Below the pieces are notes generated by a model. It saw nothing but the letters and a program-made list of their open reading frames with translations. It ran no database searches and was not told where the DNA came from. The translations under genes and the position numbers were made by a program. 64,000 bases of DNA from Paenibacillus sp. RC67 (GTDB lineage: Bacteria > Bacillota > Bacilli > Paenibacillales > NBRC-103111), in assembly GCF_030020805.1 (NCBI RefSeq), contig NZ_CP125098.1, positions 448,001 through 512,000 of the forward strand. Direction: 5' to 3'. This document shows positions 17,056 through 26,023 of this stretch, in pieces; within the stretch, counting starts at the first letter, position 1; each line of letters begins with the position of its first letter.

Positions 17056-17095
17056 GTTGATGTAAGGAAAATTGCTGCAAGGCAGGAGGTGACCT

Positions 17096-17830
17096 ATGAT
17101 TCAATTTCGCAATGTCAATAAGCACTATGGGCAGTTTCATGTACTTAAGGGCATCAACTTATCGATTCAACAGGGCGAAGTGGTCGTGGTTATAGGTCCG
17201 TCCGGTTCCGGCAAAAGCACCCTGCTGCGCTGCATCAATCGGCTGGAGGTTATTACGGATGGAGAACTGTATGTGGGAGAAGCGAAGCTGCATGATAAGA
17301 AAACGGACGTCAACAAGCTGAGGCGAAATATCGGAATGGTGTTTCAGCATTTTAACCTGTACCCGCATAAGTCCGTGCTGGACAACATTACCCTCGCACC
17401 GAGGAAAGTACTCAAGCTAAACAAAGAGGAAGCGGAACGAACCGCCACGTTGTATCTCAACAAGGTTGGCATTCCGGAAAAAGCCAAAGCTTATCCCTCC
17501 GAGCTATCTGGGGGGCAGCAGCAGCGGGTAGCTATAGCCAGAGGACTTGCTATGAAGCCGCAAATTATGCTGTTCGATGAGCCTACTTCAGCTCTGGACC
17601 CCGAAATGATCGGGGAGGTGCTGGATGTCATTAAAGGTTTGGCACATGAAGGAATGACTATGGTCGTCGTCACTCACGAAATGGGCTTTGCCCGCGAGGT
17701 GGCTGACCGGATTGTGTTTATGGACCAAGGACAAATTGTAGAAGAATCCGAGCCGAATGCGTTTTTTTCCAATCCTCGTGAAGAGAGGGCGCAATTGTTT
17801 CTTAAGCGGTTATTACAACACGGATCATAG
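17096..17830 (+). CDS. glnQ: Polar amino-acid ABC transporter ATP-binding protein (GlnQ-like)
   Basis: 244 residues. Walker [10 protein letters not shown] (about residues 34-42), Q-loop [12 protein letters not shown] signature LSGGQQQRV, Walker [15 protein letters not shown] and the switch His in VVTHEMG are all intact. This is the energising subunit of a PAAT-family importer. The gene order ATPase, binding protein, permease, permease is that of the B. subtilis glutamine operon glnQHMP, so glutamine is the likely but unproven substrate. An AGGAGGTGA site lies 5 nt before the ATG. Confidence 0.92.
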   Translation: MIQFRNVNKHYGQFHVLKGINLSIQQGEVVVVIGPSGSGKSTLLRCINRLEVITDGELYVGEAKLHDKKTDVNKLRRNIGMVFQHFNLYPHKSVLDNITLAPRKVLKLNKEEAERTATLYLNKVGIPEKAKAYPSELSGGQQQRVAIARGLAMKPQIMLFDEPTSALDPEMIGEVLDVIKGLAHEGMTMVVVTHEMGFAREVADRIVFMDQGQIVEESEPNAFFSNPREERAQLFLKRLLQHGS

Positions 17831-17845
17831 AGAGGGGACAGGTAG

Positions 17846-18690
17846 ATGGGGATGATGAGAAGGAAGCTGGGATTTACTATGTTAGCTTTGCTAACTTTAC
17901 TAGCTGTTGTAGTGGCGGGTTGTGGTACAAAGGATCAGGGGGAGGCTCGTCGACAAGCCCTGCCCAAACGTCCGGAAAAACATTGGATGATATTAAAAAA
18001 CGAGGCAAGCTCGTCGTAGGCGTAAAATACGATACGAAGCTGTTCGGATTGAAGGACCCCGGAACGGGTGTGGTTGAGGGCTTTGATATCGATATAGCGA
18101 AGGCTTTGGCTAAAAAAGTGCTTGGCGACGAGAACAAAGTCGAGTTGAAGGAAGTTACATCGAAGACGCGCATTCCTATGCTTAAAAACGGCGATATCGA
18201 TATGATCATTGCAACGATGACCATTACGGAGGAGCGCAAGCAGGAGGTTGATTTTACAGACGTTTATTTCAAAGCCGGGCAGTCGCTGCTGGTTAAGAAA
18301 GGCAGTCCTATCAAATCGATAGCTGACATTAAAAAAGGGATGAAGATCTTAACGGCCAAAGGCTCGACCTCTGCGCAAAATATTCGTGAGAAAGCTCCGG
18401 ACGCGACAGTGTTAGAGTTTGAAAATTATCAGGAAGCCTTCACAGCGCTAAAAGCGGGGCAAGGAGATGCTCTTACAACAGATAATGCCATCTTGTACGG
18501 AATGACCAAGCAGGACCCGAACTATCAGGTGGTAGATGGCACCTTTACGGATGAGCCATACGGCATCGCGATTCGCAAAGGCGATACGGAGTTTGTGACG
18601 TACGTGAATGATTTCCTCAAAGCGATGAAATCTAGTGGCGACTACGATAAATTGTATTTGAAATGGATCGGTGAAAAACCGGCAAAATAA
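17846..18690 (+). pseudogene. glnH: GlnH-like amino-acid binding lipoprotein, frameshifted after the signal peptide
   Basis: The ATG at 17846 (GAGGGG upstream) opens a lipoprotein signal peptide ending V-A-G-C-G-T-K-D, but this frame stops 59 codons in. The mature SBP_bac_3 domain (KTLDDIKKRGKL onward, with GFDIDIAKAL and FTDVYFKAGQSLLVKKGS) is intact in the frame shifted by -1. The frames join at a G5 run (17938-17942); one more G would restore a single reading frame of about 281 residues with Q-G-G-G-S-S after the lipid-modified cysteine. Either a real mutation, an assembly error or slippage. Without the signal peptide the binding protein could not be exported. Confidence 0.85.
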
Positions 18691-18712
18691 TTTCGATTTT
18701 GAGGAGGAGAGG

Positions 18713-18744
18713 GGTGGATAGTCTGGGAGGCTATTCATCCTTTT
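18713..18744 (+). promoter_or_regulatory. Intercistronic hairpin between glnH and glnM
   Basis: GGTGGATAG and CTATTCATCC pair and are followed by TTTT. It may stabilise the glnQH part of the message or reduce read-through, since binding proteins are often needed in excess. Confidence 0.45.
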
Positions 18745-18775
18745 CGTTCCAAGCTGATGAAAGGAGGCGGAGAGG

Positions 18776-19435
18776 ATGGGGGCTATCCAGTTCAATATTT
18801 TGTGGAAGTACTGGGACTTGTACCTTGAAGGCTTCCTCAACACGCTGCAAGTGAGCGTAATCGCATTAATAGGGAGTTTCGTGCTAGGAACACTCATAGC
18901 GATCATGCGAATATCTCCTGTCAAGCCTCTGAACTGGCTCGGCACGGCTTATGTCGAATTTATCCGCAACATACCGATTCTGTTGATCGTATTCTTGTTC
19001 TTTCTCGGTCCTTCCGCGCTTGGTTTGAGCTTAAGCGGGTTTGCCGCGGGCACGATCGGACTGACCATTTACACGGCTTCTTTCATTGCGGAAGCTATCC
19101 GTGCAGGAATTCAGGCAGTGCCTAAGGGTCAGAATGAAGCTGCCCGTTCGTCTGGGCTTACCTACGGGCAAACGATGGGATACATTATACTGCCGCAGGC
19201 TTTGAAAATGGTAATCCCCGCGCTGGGCAACCAATTCCTTAACCTTGTGAAAAATTCATCCGTGCTGAGCGTCGTCGCCGGCTTGGACTTAATGTATTAT
19301 GCAGACCTCATTTCGACCAAATCCTTCGTTACGTTCAGCGTGTACATATTTGTAGCACTTTTTTACTTGGTTATTACGATTCCGCTTAGCTTCGGAGTAG
19401 CTTACTTGGAGCGCCGGATGGCGAGAACCCACTAG
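18776..19435 (+). CDS. glnM: Amino-acid ABC transporter permease (GlnM-like)
   Basis: 219 residues with about five membrane helices. HisM/GlnP family features include the N-terminal EGFLNTLQVSVIAL, the conserved EFIRNIPILLIVFL segment, and the cytoplasmic EAA loop EAARSSGLTYGQTMGYIILPQA that docks on the ATPase. GGAGGCGGAG precedes the ATG. It forms the membrane pore with the next gene, 23 bp downstream. Confidence 0.9.
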   Translation: MGAIQFNILWKYWDLYLEGFLNTLQVSVIALIGSFVLGTLIAIMRISPVKPLNWLGTAYVEFIRNIPILLIVFLFFLGPSALGLSLSGFAAGTIGLTIYTASFIAEAIRAGIQAVPKGQNEAARSSGLTYGQTMGYIILPQALKMVIPALGNQFLNLVKNSSVLSVVAGLDLMYYADLISTKSFVTFSVYIFVALFYLVITIPLSFGVAYLERRMARTH

Positions 19436-19458
19436 CTGAAGACGGGAGGTGAGGGCCC

Positions 19459-20109
19459 ATGAATTTTGCGGAAGCGTATACGTGGGATCATATTCGATTC
19501 TTACTTGAAGGTCTTGGAGTTACGATCCGAGTTGCTTTTATTGCTGTGGTGCTCAGCTTCCTTATCGGCTGCCTCCTGGGGACGATACGTTATACGAAGC
19601 TTCCAGTAGTGTCTCAGCTGACTGCTTTATGCGTAGAAGTGATTCGTAACCTGCCTCTGCTGCTCATTATATTTTTTACTTACTTTGCGCTGCCGGAGAT
19701 AGGATTGAAGCTCAGCATCGAAAGCGCAGCGATTGCGGCGCTAACTGTATTCGAGGCGGCGATGATCTCGGAAATTGTACGAGGCGGACTGAACTCTATT
19801 GATAAGGGACAGATTGAAGCGGCCCGTTCCTCGGGTATGAGCTACACTCAGACGCTTCGTTACATCGTTCTGCCGCAGGCGCTAAGAAGAATGATGCCTC
19901 CGATGGTGAGCCAATTTATTTCGCTGCTGAAGGATACTTCGCTTGCGGTTGTTATTTCTTTGGCTGAATTGATGCATAACGCCCAAATTATTAACGGGCA
20001 AAATGTTAATTTCGTCATTCCGACGCTGCTCATGACGGCTCTTATGTATTTTGTGGTCAACTATACGTTGTCTGTTGTGGCTCGGCGGTTGGAGGCTCGG
20101 CAGGTGTAA
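19459..20109 (+). CDS. glnP: Amino-acid ABC transporter permease (GlnP-like)
   Basis: 216 residues, paralogous to the preceding permease. It carries EVIRNLPLLLIIFF and the EAA loop EAARSSGMSYTQTLRYIVLPQA. GGGAGGTGAGG lies before the ATG. It is the last gene of the operon; an imperfect-palindrome repeat element begins 8 bp after its stop. Confidence 0.9.
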   Translation: MNFAEAYTWDHIRFLLEGLGVTIRVAFIAVVLSFLIGCLLGTIRYTKLPVVSQLTALCVEVIRNLPLLLIIFFTYFALPEIGLKLSIESAAIAALTVFEAAMISEIVRGGLNSIDKGQIEAARSSGMSYTQTLRYIVLPQALRRMMPPMVSQFISLLKDTSLAVVISLAELMHNAQIINGQNVNFVIPTLLMTALMYFVVNYTLSVVARRLEARQV

Positions 20110-20117
20110 GGCGGCTG

Positions 20118-20329
20118 AGCATAAGTTTGTTTGAGGAGAAACCTAGGAAGCATGAAAACGCGTCGGCTCTCCGGTAGAGTATCCCCTTCCGGCCGCTGTT
20201 GTTCTCGGGAAATTTGATTGTATTTTTTAGAGGGGATTTCCCGAGAACAAAGGCGGACGCTATCGCTCCTACAGGAGATACCCCACCTACTTCCTTCGCA
20301 ATTTTGGAGTAGTAGGTTTCTCAAAAACG
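20118..20329 (-). repeat. Imperfect-palindrome repeat element, copy A (inverted relative to B and C)
   Basis: The reverse complement holds GGTGGGGTAT, GGAGCG, GCGTCCGCCTTTGTTC, GGGAAATC, an AT-rich centre, AATTTCCCGAGAAC, AACAGCGGC and a closing arm near CTCTACC. It aligns throughout with the elements at 34935-35146 and 51171-51377. The outer ends GAGAAACCTA and TAGGTTTCTC are also inverted, so the whole could fold into one long hairpin. It lies between the convergent ends of glnP and fabF. Confidence 0.85.
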
Positions 20330-20355
20330 AAAAGGCGGCTGCACAGCCGCCTTTT
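20330..20355 (-). terminator. Terminator of fabF
   Basis: AAAAGGCGGCTG and CAGCCGCCTTTT form a perfect 12-bp stem with a 2-nt loop. On the minus strand it is followed by CGTTTTT. The left edge of repeat copy A carries the half-sequence AAGGCGGCTG (20108-20117). Confidence 0.9.
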
Positions 20356-20376
20356 GATATTTACTAAAAGAAGGGG

Positions 20377-21615
20377 TTATTCGTTGTAGCGTTTCAAAAT
20401 AATGACCGCGTTATGGCCCCCGAACCCGAAAGAATTCGACATACCAATAGTCAGATCCGCGCGGCGGGCGGTATTCGGCACATAGTCCAGATCGCAAATA
20501 TCATCCTGCTGCTCTTGGTTTATCGTAGGGGGAATGATCCCTTCCTGCAGGCTCTTTACGAGGGCAATCGCTTCAACTCCACCGGCAGCGCCGAGCATAT
20601 GCCCGATCATCGATTTATTCGCCGTGACGGGAATACGGTAGGCTTTGTCGCCGAACAGCCTTTTGATGGCGAATGTTTCCGATTTATCACCGGCTTCGGT
20701 ACTGGTGGCATGGGCGCTAATTACATCAACGTCTTCCGGGCGGATAGCCGCTTCGTGAAGCGCCGATTTCATCGCTTGATACGCACCGATTCCTTCCGGG
20801 TGGGTTGCCACTCGATGATAGGCGTCGGAGCTCGCTCCATAGCCGATGACTTCTGCGTAGATGCGGGCATTTCTGCGAATCGCATGGCTTAGCGATTCCA
20901 ATACGAGAATGCCTGCGCCCTCGGCCAAGACGAATCCGTCACGTCCTGCATCAAATGGCCGACTGGCACGAGCCGGTTCGTCATTTCGTGTGGACAAGGC
21001 CGTAGCATTGCCGAAGCTGGCCAGTGAGATTTCCGTGACGGCAGCTTCCGTGCCGCCGGCTAAGATCACATCGGCGCCTCCATATCGGATGAGGCGCATC
21101 GCTTCGCCGATGGCGGTATTTCCGACGGAGCATGCCGTTACCGGAGATAAAGTAGGGCCTAACGCATTGAACCTCATACTGATCATGGCGGCAGCCATAT
21201 TAGAAATCATCATAGGCACTAACGACGGACTGACACGTTCAGGTCCGCGCTCCCGCAATACGGCAGCTTGATCCAGAAGAGTCTGTATTCCTCCGATACC
21301 GGAGCCGACATACACCCCGAGTCTTTCATGATCCACATGCTCAAGCTGAATCCCGGCATCCTCTATAGCTTGCTCGGCAGCCGCCAATGCAAATTGGCAG
21401 AACCGGTCCATCTGTCTCGCTTCCTTGCGTCCAAAGCGGGCTTCTGCATCGAAGTCGCGGACAAGCCCGGCTATTTTGGCTTTATGTCTTGTACAATCAA
21501 AAGTATCAATAAGGGATATGCCCGATTCGCCTCGAACCAATCGGTCCCAGAATCGGCCTACATCGTTGCCAAGCGGCGAAATGACGCCCATTCCCGTAAT
21601 AACTACGCGTTCCAT
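20377..21615 (-). CDS. fabF: 3-oxoacyl-ACP synthase II (FabF)
   Basis: 412 residues. It condenses malonyl-ACP with acyl-ACP in fatty-acid elongation. The catalytic triad is present: Cys162 in VTACSVGNTAIG, His302 in SAHATST, and His339 in KSMIGHMLGAAG. The cysteine loop reads CSVGN rather than the commoner CATGT/CATS, so it may be a second KAS II with altered acyl preference. The start is the ATG 7 nt after AAAGGGAG; an ATG two codons earlier is too close. It stands alone, divergent from an MmyB-type regulator that may control it. Confidence 0.92.
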   Translation of the reverse strand: MERVVITGMGVISPLGNDVGRFWDRLVRGESGISLIDTFDCTRHKAKIAGLVRDFDAEARFGRKEARQMDRFCQFALAAAEQAIEDAGIQLEHVDHERLGVYVGSGIGGIQTLLDQAAVLRERGPERVSPSLVPMMISNMAAAMISMRFNALGPTLSPVTACSVGNTAIGEAMRLIRYGGADVILAGGTEAAVTEISLASFGNATALSTRNDEPARASRPFDAGRDGFVLAEGAGILVLESLSHAIRRNARIYAEVIGYGASSDAYHRVATHPEGIGAYQAMKSALHEAAIRPEDVDVISAHATSTEAGDKSETFAIKRLFGDKAYRIPVTANKSMIGHMLGAAGGVEAIALVKSLQEGIIPPTINQEQQDDICDLDYVPNTARRADLTIGMSNSFGFGGHNAVIILKRYNE

Positions 21616-21652
21616 CGTCATTCTCCCTTTCAGTTTCGTTGTGATGAGACTT

Positions 21653-21703
21653 ATGATGTCACATCATTTATCCTATTACAAGTTGTTGTTTATACTAGTA
21701 TAA
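21653..21703. promoter_or_regulatory. Candidate operators in the fabF/regulator intergenic region
   Basis: Two perfect palindromes: ATGATGT-C-ACATCAT (21653-21667) and TTATACTAGTATAA (21690-21703). The second covers most of the predicted -10 of the regulator gene, the usual position for an autoregulatory site. Confidence 0.45.
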
Positions 21704-21704
21704 T
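21676..21704 (+). promoter_or_regulatory. Predicted sigma-A promoter of the HTH regulator
   Basis: TTACAA (21676-21681), a 17-bp spacer and TATAAT (21699-21704), about 45 bp before the ATG. Confidence 0.65.
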
Positions 21705-21748
21705 AGGTACCATGATAACGTTATTGTTGGGAAAGGTCGGGCTGTTTT

Positions 21749-22612
21749 ATGAATCATCAGACAAGACTTCAGGCACTATCGGTTTTTTTGAAATCACAGC
21801 GTGCCAAAATCTCTCCTGAATCCGTGGGACTGGTATCGGGAAGCCGAAGAAGAACGCCGGGTCTGCGAAGAGAAGAGGTTGCACAGCTGGCGGGAGTCAG
21901 CGCAACCTGGTACACGTGGCTCGAGCAGGGGAGGGATATTAAAGTATCCGTCTCGGTACTGGACTGCATAGCTGCGGCTTTGCGGCTGACAGGAGATGAG
22001 CGCAAATATTTATTTTCATTGGCGCTGGATAGCGGCTCCGGGACCAGTCTGCTGCAGGAAGAGCAGCCTCAGATCAGTCCGTCCTTGCAGACGATTTTGC
22101 AAGAGCTGCGCAATTGTCCTACCATCATTTCGGACAGAAGGTGTCAGATTGTAGGATGGAATCAGGCCGCCTCCCATATTTTTCTGGACTTTGAACAAAT
22201 TCCGCAGGACCAGCGCAATATGATTCGACTTCTGTTCACAAGAAAAGAATTCCGCAGCCTGGCTGTCAATTGGGAGCACTTTGTCAGCGGTTTTCTTTCG
22301 ATTTTTCGAGCCTATTACGGCCAATATGTCGATGACGAGTGGTATGGGCAGTTTCTTGAGGAAATGAAGGCGCTGCATCCCGATTTTCACACTCTTTGGG
22401 AACAGAGCAGAGTAAGCTCTGCCCCAGAGGTATTGATTGAATTCCGCCATGCCAAGGCGGGGAAGATGCTCTTTCATCTGACATCCTTGCAGGTACAAGG
22501 AGATGCCGATTTACGCTGCAGCATCTATACTCCTGCCCCGGATACATCAACGGAAGCTAAAATAAAGCGGTTAATGGAGCGCAAGTCCACCTCGAGCAAT
22601 ACCCTAATCTGA
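21749..22612 (+). CDS. XRE-type HTH regulator with MmyB-like ligand-binding domain
   Basis: 287 residues. An N-terminal helix-turn-helix (RRTPGLRREEVAQLAGVSATWYTWLEQGR, about residues 28-56) is followed by the MmyB-like PAS-related domain that in characterised relatives binds a fatty acid. It is divergent from fabF with palindromic sites between them, so control of fabF in response to an acyl ligand is a reasonable inference. GGGAAAGG lies 17 nt before the ATG, somewhat far. A terminator follows. Confidence 0.85.
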   Translation: MNHQTRLQALSVFLKSQRAKISPESVGLVSGSRRRTPGLRREEVAQLAGVSATWYTWLEQGRDIKVSVSVLDCIAAALRLTGDERKYLFSLALDSGSGTSLLQEEQPQISPSLQTILQELRNCPTIISDRRCQIVGWNQAASHIFLDFEQIPQDQRNMIRLLFTRKEFRSLAVNWEHFVSGFLSIFRAYYGQYVDDEWYGQFLEEMKALHPDFHTLWEQSRVSSAPEVLIEFRHAKAGKMLFHLTSLQVQGDADLRCSIYTPAPDTSTEAKIKRLMERKSTSSNTLI

Positions 22613-22618
22613 AGCAAC

Positions 22619-22667
22619 AGCCGTGCAGGACAGGTCGAATTCGACTTCAATGCATGGCTATTTTTTT
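22619..22667 (+). terminator. Terminator of the MmyB-type regulator
   Basis: AGCCGTGCA and TGCATGGCT pair (one G-T), enclosing the inner palindrome GTCGAATTCGAC, followed by AT7. Confidence 0.82.
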
Positions 22668-22803
22668 GCAATCGAAATCGAGCAGCGCTAGTTATTTACT
22701 CACTAGGTTCTTATTTGAAATGCCCATCGTAAGATGATAATAGAGATTATCGGATTCACGGATTAGCCGAAACAAGCCTTTTTCGCTGTACAACAGGCAA
22801 AAC

Positions 22804-22862
22804 TTGACAAATTAGTTTTTTGCAAAAATATTCTTGACAGTTGGAAAGGTTGGAAGTATTAT
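22804..22862 (+). promoter_or_regulatory. Two tandem predicted promoters of the symporter gene
   Basis: Upstream: TTGACA (22804-22809), 17 bp, AATATT. Downstream and stronger: TTGACA (22834-22839), 17 bp, TATTAT (22857-22862). The 22613-22917 gap otherwise holds only the preceding terminator and the ribosome binding site. Confidence 0.75.
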
Positions 22863-22917
22863 TCTTGTATCGCATAAATCCTACTAAAATAGTAGGGTAT
22901 TGAAGGAGATGGGTCGC

Positions 22918-24273
22918 GTGAACAACAACTTGGTTACCGCGTTTCAAACGAACTGGGTAAGCTTGCTTGTTTCTTTAGTTATTATTGGTTTTCTTTATTT
23001 CTTAGGCAAAAAGCGCGTAGGTTTCGGTAACCGGGTTCTCCTCGCACTTGCACTGGGTCTTATCGCAGGAATTTTCTTCAACACCTACAAGCTGAGTGCA
23101 ATCAGTGTAAGCACGATCGGTACGATCTACGTCAACCTCGTGAAAATGCTTGTTATTCCGCTGGTTGTCGTGTTGGTCATCAACAGTATCACGTCGATCT
23201 CGAGTTTGGGTCATTTGCGTAAAATTGGTGTAAAAACGATCTCCTTGTTCTTTATAACAACAGGGATTGCCGCATTAATCGGTTTGATTGTAGCTTTGAT
23301 CTTCGATCCGGGTTCAGGTATTGTGCAGGAAATTCCTAAGACGTTCAAGCCTCGGGATATCCCAACGTTCTCACAAGTTATTTTGGATTTGGTACCAAGC
23401 AATCCTATAGGTGATATGGCTGGTGCTAAAGTCGTTCCTGTCCTTGTCTTCTCGATTTTCGTAGCTATCGCTATGGTTCAAGTAGGAAGCAAGAAGCCGG
23501 AAGTTATTCAACCTGTTAAAGCGTTTATCGAATCTTTTGCACAAGTGATGCATCAGGTTACTAAATACATTATTCGTTTGACTCCATACGGTGTGTATGC
23601 GCTGATCGGTGCAATGGCTGCTAAATACGGTTTGGAAACATTGGCACCGCTTGTGAAAGTTATTTTGGCGACATATGTAGCGCTGTTGGCTCACTTCATC
23701 ATTACATTCGGCGGATTGGTTACTTTCGTAGCGAAAGTAAATCCATTCAAGTTTTTCCGCAAAGCATATCCTACGATTGCTGTAGCATTTACTACGCGAA
23801 GCAGTTATGTAACTCTGCCAGTGAACATGGAAGTTATTACGAAAAGATTGCGCGTTTCACCGCGTATCGCAAGCTTCGTAGCTCCACTTGGCGCAACGAT
23901 GAACATGAATGGCTGCGGCGGCGTTTGGCCTGCTGTAGTAGCGATTTTCGTAGCACGTGTATATAACATTCCGCTTGGTTTCTCTGAATATATTTTGATC
24001 GTATTGGTAAGCATGATTTCTTCTATCGGCGTTGCAGGGGTACCTGGACCAGCTGCTATCTCGACAACCGTCGTACTTACAGCACTTGGTTTGCCGGTTG
24101 AAGGATTGGGTCTTGTATTGGCTATCGACGCTGTTGTAGACATGGGCCGTACAGCTGTAAATGCAACAGGTACAACGGTTTGCTCCTTGATCATCGCTAA
24201 TTCCGAAGGGGAATTCGACCGTGAGTCGTTCGACCGTGACGAAGAAGATCAAATGGAATTGAACGCGGTATAA
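22918..24273 (+). CDS. Dicarboxylate/amino acid:cation symporter (DAACS family, TcyP/GltP-like)
   Basis: 451 residues. GTG start 9 nt after AAGGAG. About eight transmembrane helices plus two re-entrant loops. The family motifs are visible as AFTTRSSYVTLPVNME (serine-rich hairpin) and ATMNMNGCGGVWPAVVA (the NMxG motif). The serine loop has TTRSSYVTLP, closer to cystine and small-substrate branches than to the classic glutamate porters, so the substrate is open. The C-terminus is acidic (DRESFDRDEEDQ). Strong promoters upstream suggest good expression. Confidence 0.85.
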   Translation: MNNNLVTAFQTNWVSLLVSLVIIGFLYFLGKKRVGFGNRVLLALALGLIAGIFFNTYKLSAISVSTIGTIYVNLVKMLVIPLVVVLVINSITSISSLGHLRKIGVKTISLFFITTGIAALIGLIVALIFDPGSGIVQEIPKTFKPRDIPTFSQVILDLVPSNPIGDMAGAKVVPVLVFSIFVAIAMVQVGSKKPEVIQPVKAFIESFAQVMHQVTKYIIRLTPYGVYALIGAMAAKYGLETLAPLVKVILATYVALLAHFIITFGGLVTFVAKVNPFKFFRKAYPTIAVAFTTRSSYVTLPVNMEVITKRLRVSPRIASFVAPLGATMNMNGCGGVWPAVVAIFVARVYNIPLGFSEYILIVLVSMISSIGVAGVPGPAAISTTVVLTALGLPVEGLGLVLAIDAVVDMGRTAVNATGTTVCSLIIANSEGEFDRESFDRDEEDQMELNAV

Positions 24274-24293
24274 GATAGATTGCCTAAATGAAG

Positions 24294-24336
24294 ATGCAGC
24301 TTGGTTCCTATTAGGGAAACAGGCTGCATTTTTTTG
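24294..24336 (+). terminator. Terminator of the symporter gene
   Basis: GATGCAGC and GCTGCATT arms with inner TTCCTA/TAGGGAA pairing, followed by T7. Confidence 0.88.
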
Positions 24337-24396
24337 TTGTATTGAAAGGGCGTCAACGGTAACATAAAAAGAAAAAGTATGGAGGAGGTAATGCGT

Positions 24397-25347
24397 TTGA
24401 AGCTTGACCGCTTGTTAGCCATCACCATGCTGCTTCTTAATCGTAAACGAGTAGGAGCCCAAGAGCTGTCTGAACGGTTTGAGGTATCGCTAAGAACCAT
24501 TTACCGTGATTTGGAGGCTCTCAATCAGGCTGGGATTCCAATTGTTTCTTTTGCGGGAGCCGCCGGGGGCTATGAAATTATGGATCAATATCGGCTGGAT
24601 AGGCAGTTTTTATCGCTGGAGGAACTGCAGTCGATTATTATTGCGCTTAAGGGAGTAGGATCTTCCTTCGGGGATCAGGATATTAGCAGCTTATTGGATA
24701 AGGTAGGCGCACTGGTAGCCCGATCTGAACAGCGAGAGCTGAACGATATGAGCCAGCAGCTGATGATTGATCTGAATCCATGGCATGGTGGGAGAGCGGA
24801 AAAGGAAAAGCTTGGTATCCTCCGTTCAGCTGCACGTGATTGCAAAGTCATCCGTTTTGCCTATACCTCCTCACAGGGGGATTCATCCGAGCGGATGTGC
24901 GAGCCAATCGGCGTCGTATTAAAGGGATATGTATGGTACTTGTACGGCTACTGCAAGCTTCGGGAAGATTACCGGATTTTCCGCTTAACACGAATAGAGC
25001 ATCTAACGGTCTTGGATGAGACCTTCATACGCCGACCCAAGACGCTGGAGCAGCTTGATTTTCAATGGGCACGTCAGGACAATCACCCGAATCTTATTAG
25101 GTTGGTGCTGCGGTTTCATCCCCGTGCGAAAGCGCGGCTTCAGGATTATTTTACGTTTGGACAAATAGAGACGCAGCCTGATGGTATGATTCTCGTAACA
25201 GCTACGCAGCCGGATGAGCCTTGGCTTTACGGGATGCTGCTCAGCTACGGAGCTGACGTTTTCATAGTGGAACCGGATTCGGTTGCTCAGACCGTTAGAG
25301 AGATGGCACAAAAACTAATAGATCAATATCAATTAACCTTGACATAG
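24397..25347 (+). CDS. HTH regulator with WYL domain (YafY-like)
   Basis: About 316 residues from a TTG 8 nt after GGAGGAGG, matching the family's usual start M-K-L-D-R-L-L-A-I. N-terminal DeoR-like winged helix (ELSERFEVSLRTIYRDLEAL), then a WYL domain (VIRFAYTSSQG ... EPIGVVLKGYVWYLYGYC) and the WCX extension. WYL domains sense ligands or nucleic acid. It is followed after 84 bp by a DinB gene, a frequent pairing in Paenibacillus, suggesting local control. Confidence 0.88.
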   Translation: MKLDRLLAITMLLLNRKRVGAQELSERFEVSLRTIYRDLEALNQAGIPIVSFAGAAGGYEIMDQYRLDRQFLSLEELQSIIIALKGVGSSFGDQDISSLLDKVGALVARSEQRELNDMSQQLMIDLNPWHGGRAEKEKLGILRSAARDCKVIRFAYTSSQGDSSERMCEPIGVVLKGYVWYLYGYCKLREDYRIFRLTRIEHLTVLDETFIRRPKTLEQLDFQWARQDNHPNLIRLVLRFHPRAKARLQDYFTFGQIETQPDGMILVTATQPDEPWLYGMLLSYGADVFIVEPDSVAQTVREMAQKLIDQYQLTLT

Positions 25348-25431
25348 GGCTGTCAGGGTTGTTGGTGTATAGTCAGGGTAAGCAAGTGGGATTACAACAT
25401 TAGGTGACTATTAAAGGAGGATGTATTGAAC

Positions 25432-25938
25432 ATGTTTACTTCTATACAACAATTTGCAGCAAGCTGGAGCAATGAGACGGCTGCCACGCAGCGTGTGATG
25501 GATGTATTAACGGATGCTTCACTGAATCAAAAAATTACCGCTGATCATCGCAGCCTGGGACAGCTTGCTTGGCACTTGACCACAACCATTCACGAGATGA
25601 CGTCTCGTACTGGTCTTGAGTTCACTCCAGCAGCTGAGGACGAGCATGCACCAGCACCAGCTTCCGCAAAAGCTATTGCCGACGCCTACCGTAGCCAAAG
25701 AAATGCCCTGCTGGAAGCGGTACAAGCTCAGTGGAAGGATGAGGACCTGGTTCGTACAACCTCTATGTATGGCGAGGAATGGCCGAATGGATTGACTCTC
25801 CACCTGCTTATTCAACATGAAATTCATCATCGCGGACAAATGACGGTACTTATGCGTCAGGCAGGATTGCGGGTACCGGACATTTATGGACCTACCCGTG
25901 AAGATTGGATCGAACGCGGTATGGCGCCGCTCGCATAA
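25432..25938 (+). CDS. DinB family protein (four-helix bundle), copy 1
   Basis: 168 residues. The DinB/YfiT-like fold uses three histidines; candidates are the His in GQLAWHLT and the pair in HEIHHRGQMTVLMRQ. Biochemical role unknown, though some relatives are thiol transferases. The start could also be TTG 25426, but ATG 25432 aligns with the paralogue at 34359-34856, which shares about half its residues. It follows the WYL regulator. Confidence 0.85.
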   Translation: MFTSIQQFAASWSNETAATQRVMDVLTDASLNQKITADHRSLGQLAWHLTTTIHEMTSRTGLEFTPAAEDEHAPAPASAKAIADAYRSQRNALLEAVQAQWKDEDLVRTTSMYGEEWPNGLTLHLLIQHEIHHRGQMTVLMRQAGLRVPDIYGPTREDWIERGMAPLA

Positions 25939-25941
25939 CTT

Positions 25942-25993
25942 AGAAGAGGCTTTTCCTCGAGTGAAAGAACTTGAGGGAAAGCCTCTTTGTTTG
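25942..25993 (+). terminator. Terminator of dinB-like gene 1
   Basis: AGAGGCTTTTCCTCGAG and CTTGAGGGAAAGCCTCTTT pair with one mismatch and are followed by GTTTGTTT. Confidence 0.85.
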
Positions 25994-26023
25994 TTTATTG
26001 AGCGAATGACGGTGATCTAAATT

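Noticed and set aside
16860..17095. T-box leader upstream of glnQ
   Set aside because: No TGG-type T-box sequence or specifier loop could be found.
16868..17140. 90-codon minus-strand frame across the glnQ leader
   Set aside because: Spans hairpins and the glnQ start, with no homologue or start signal.
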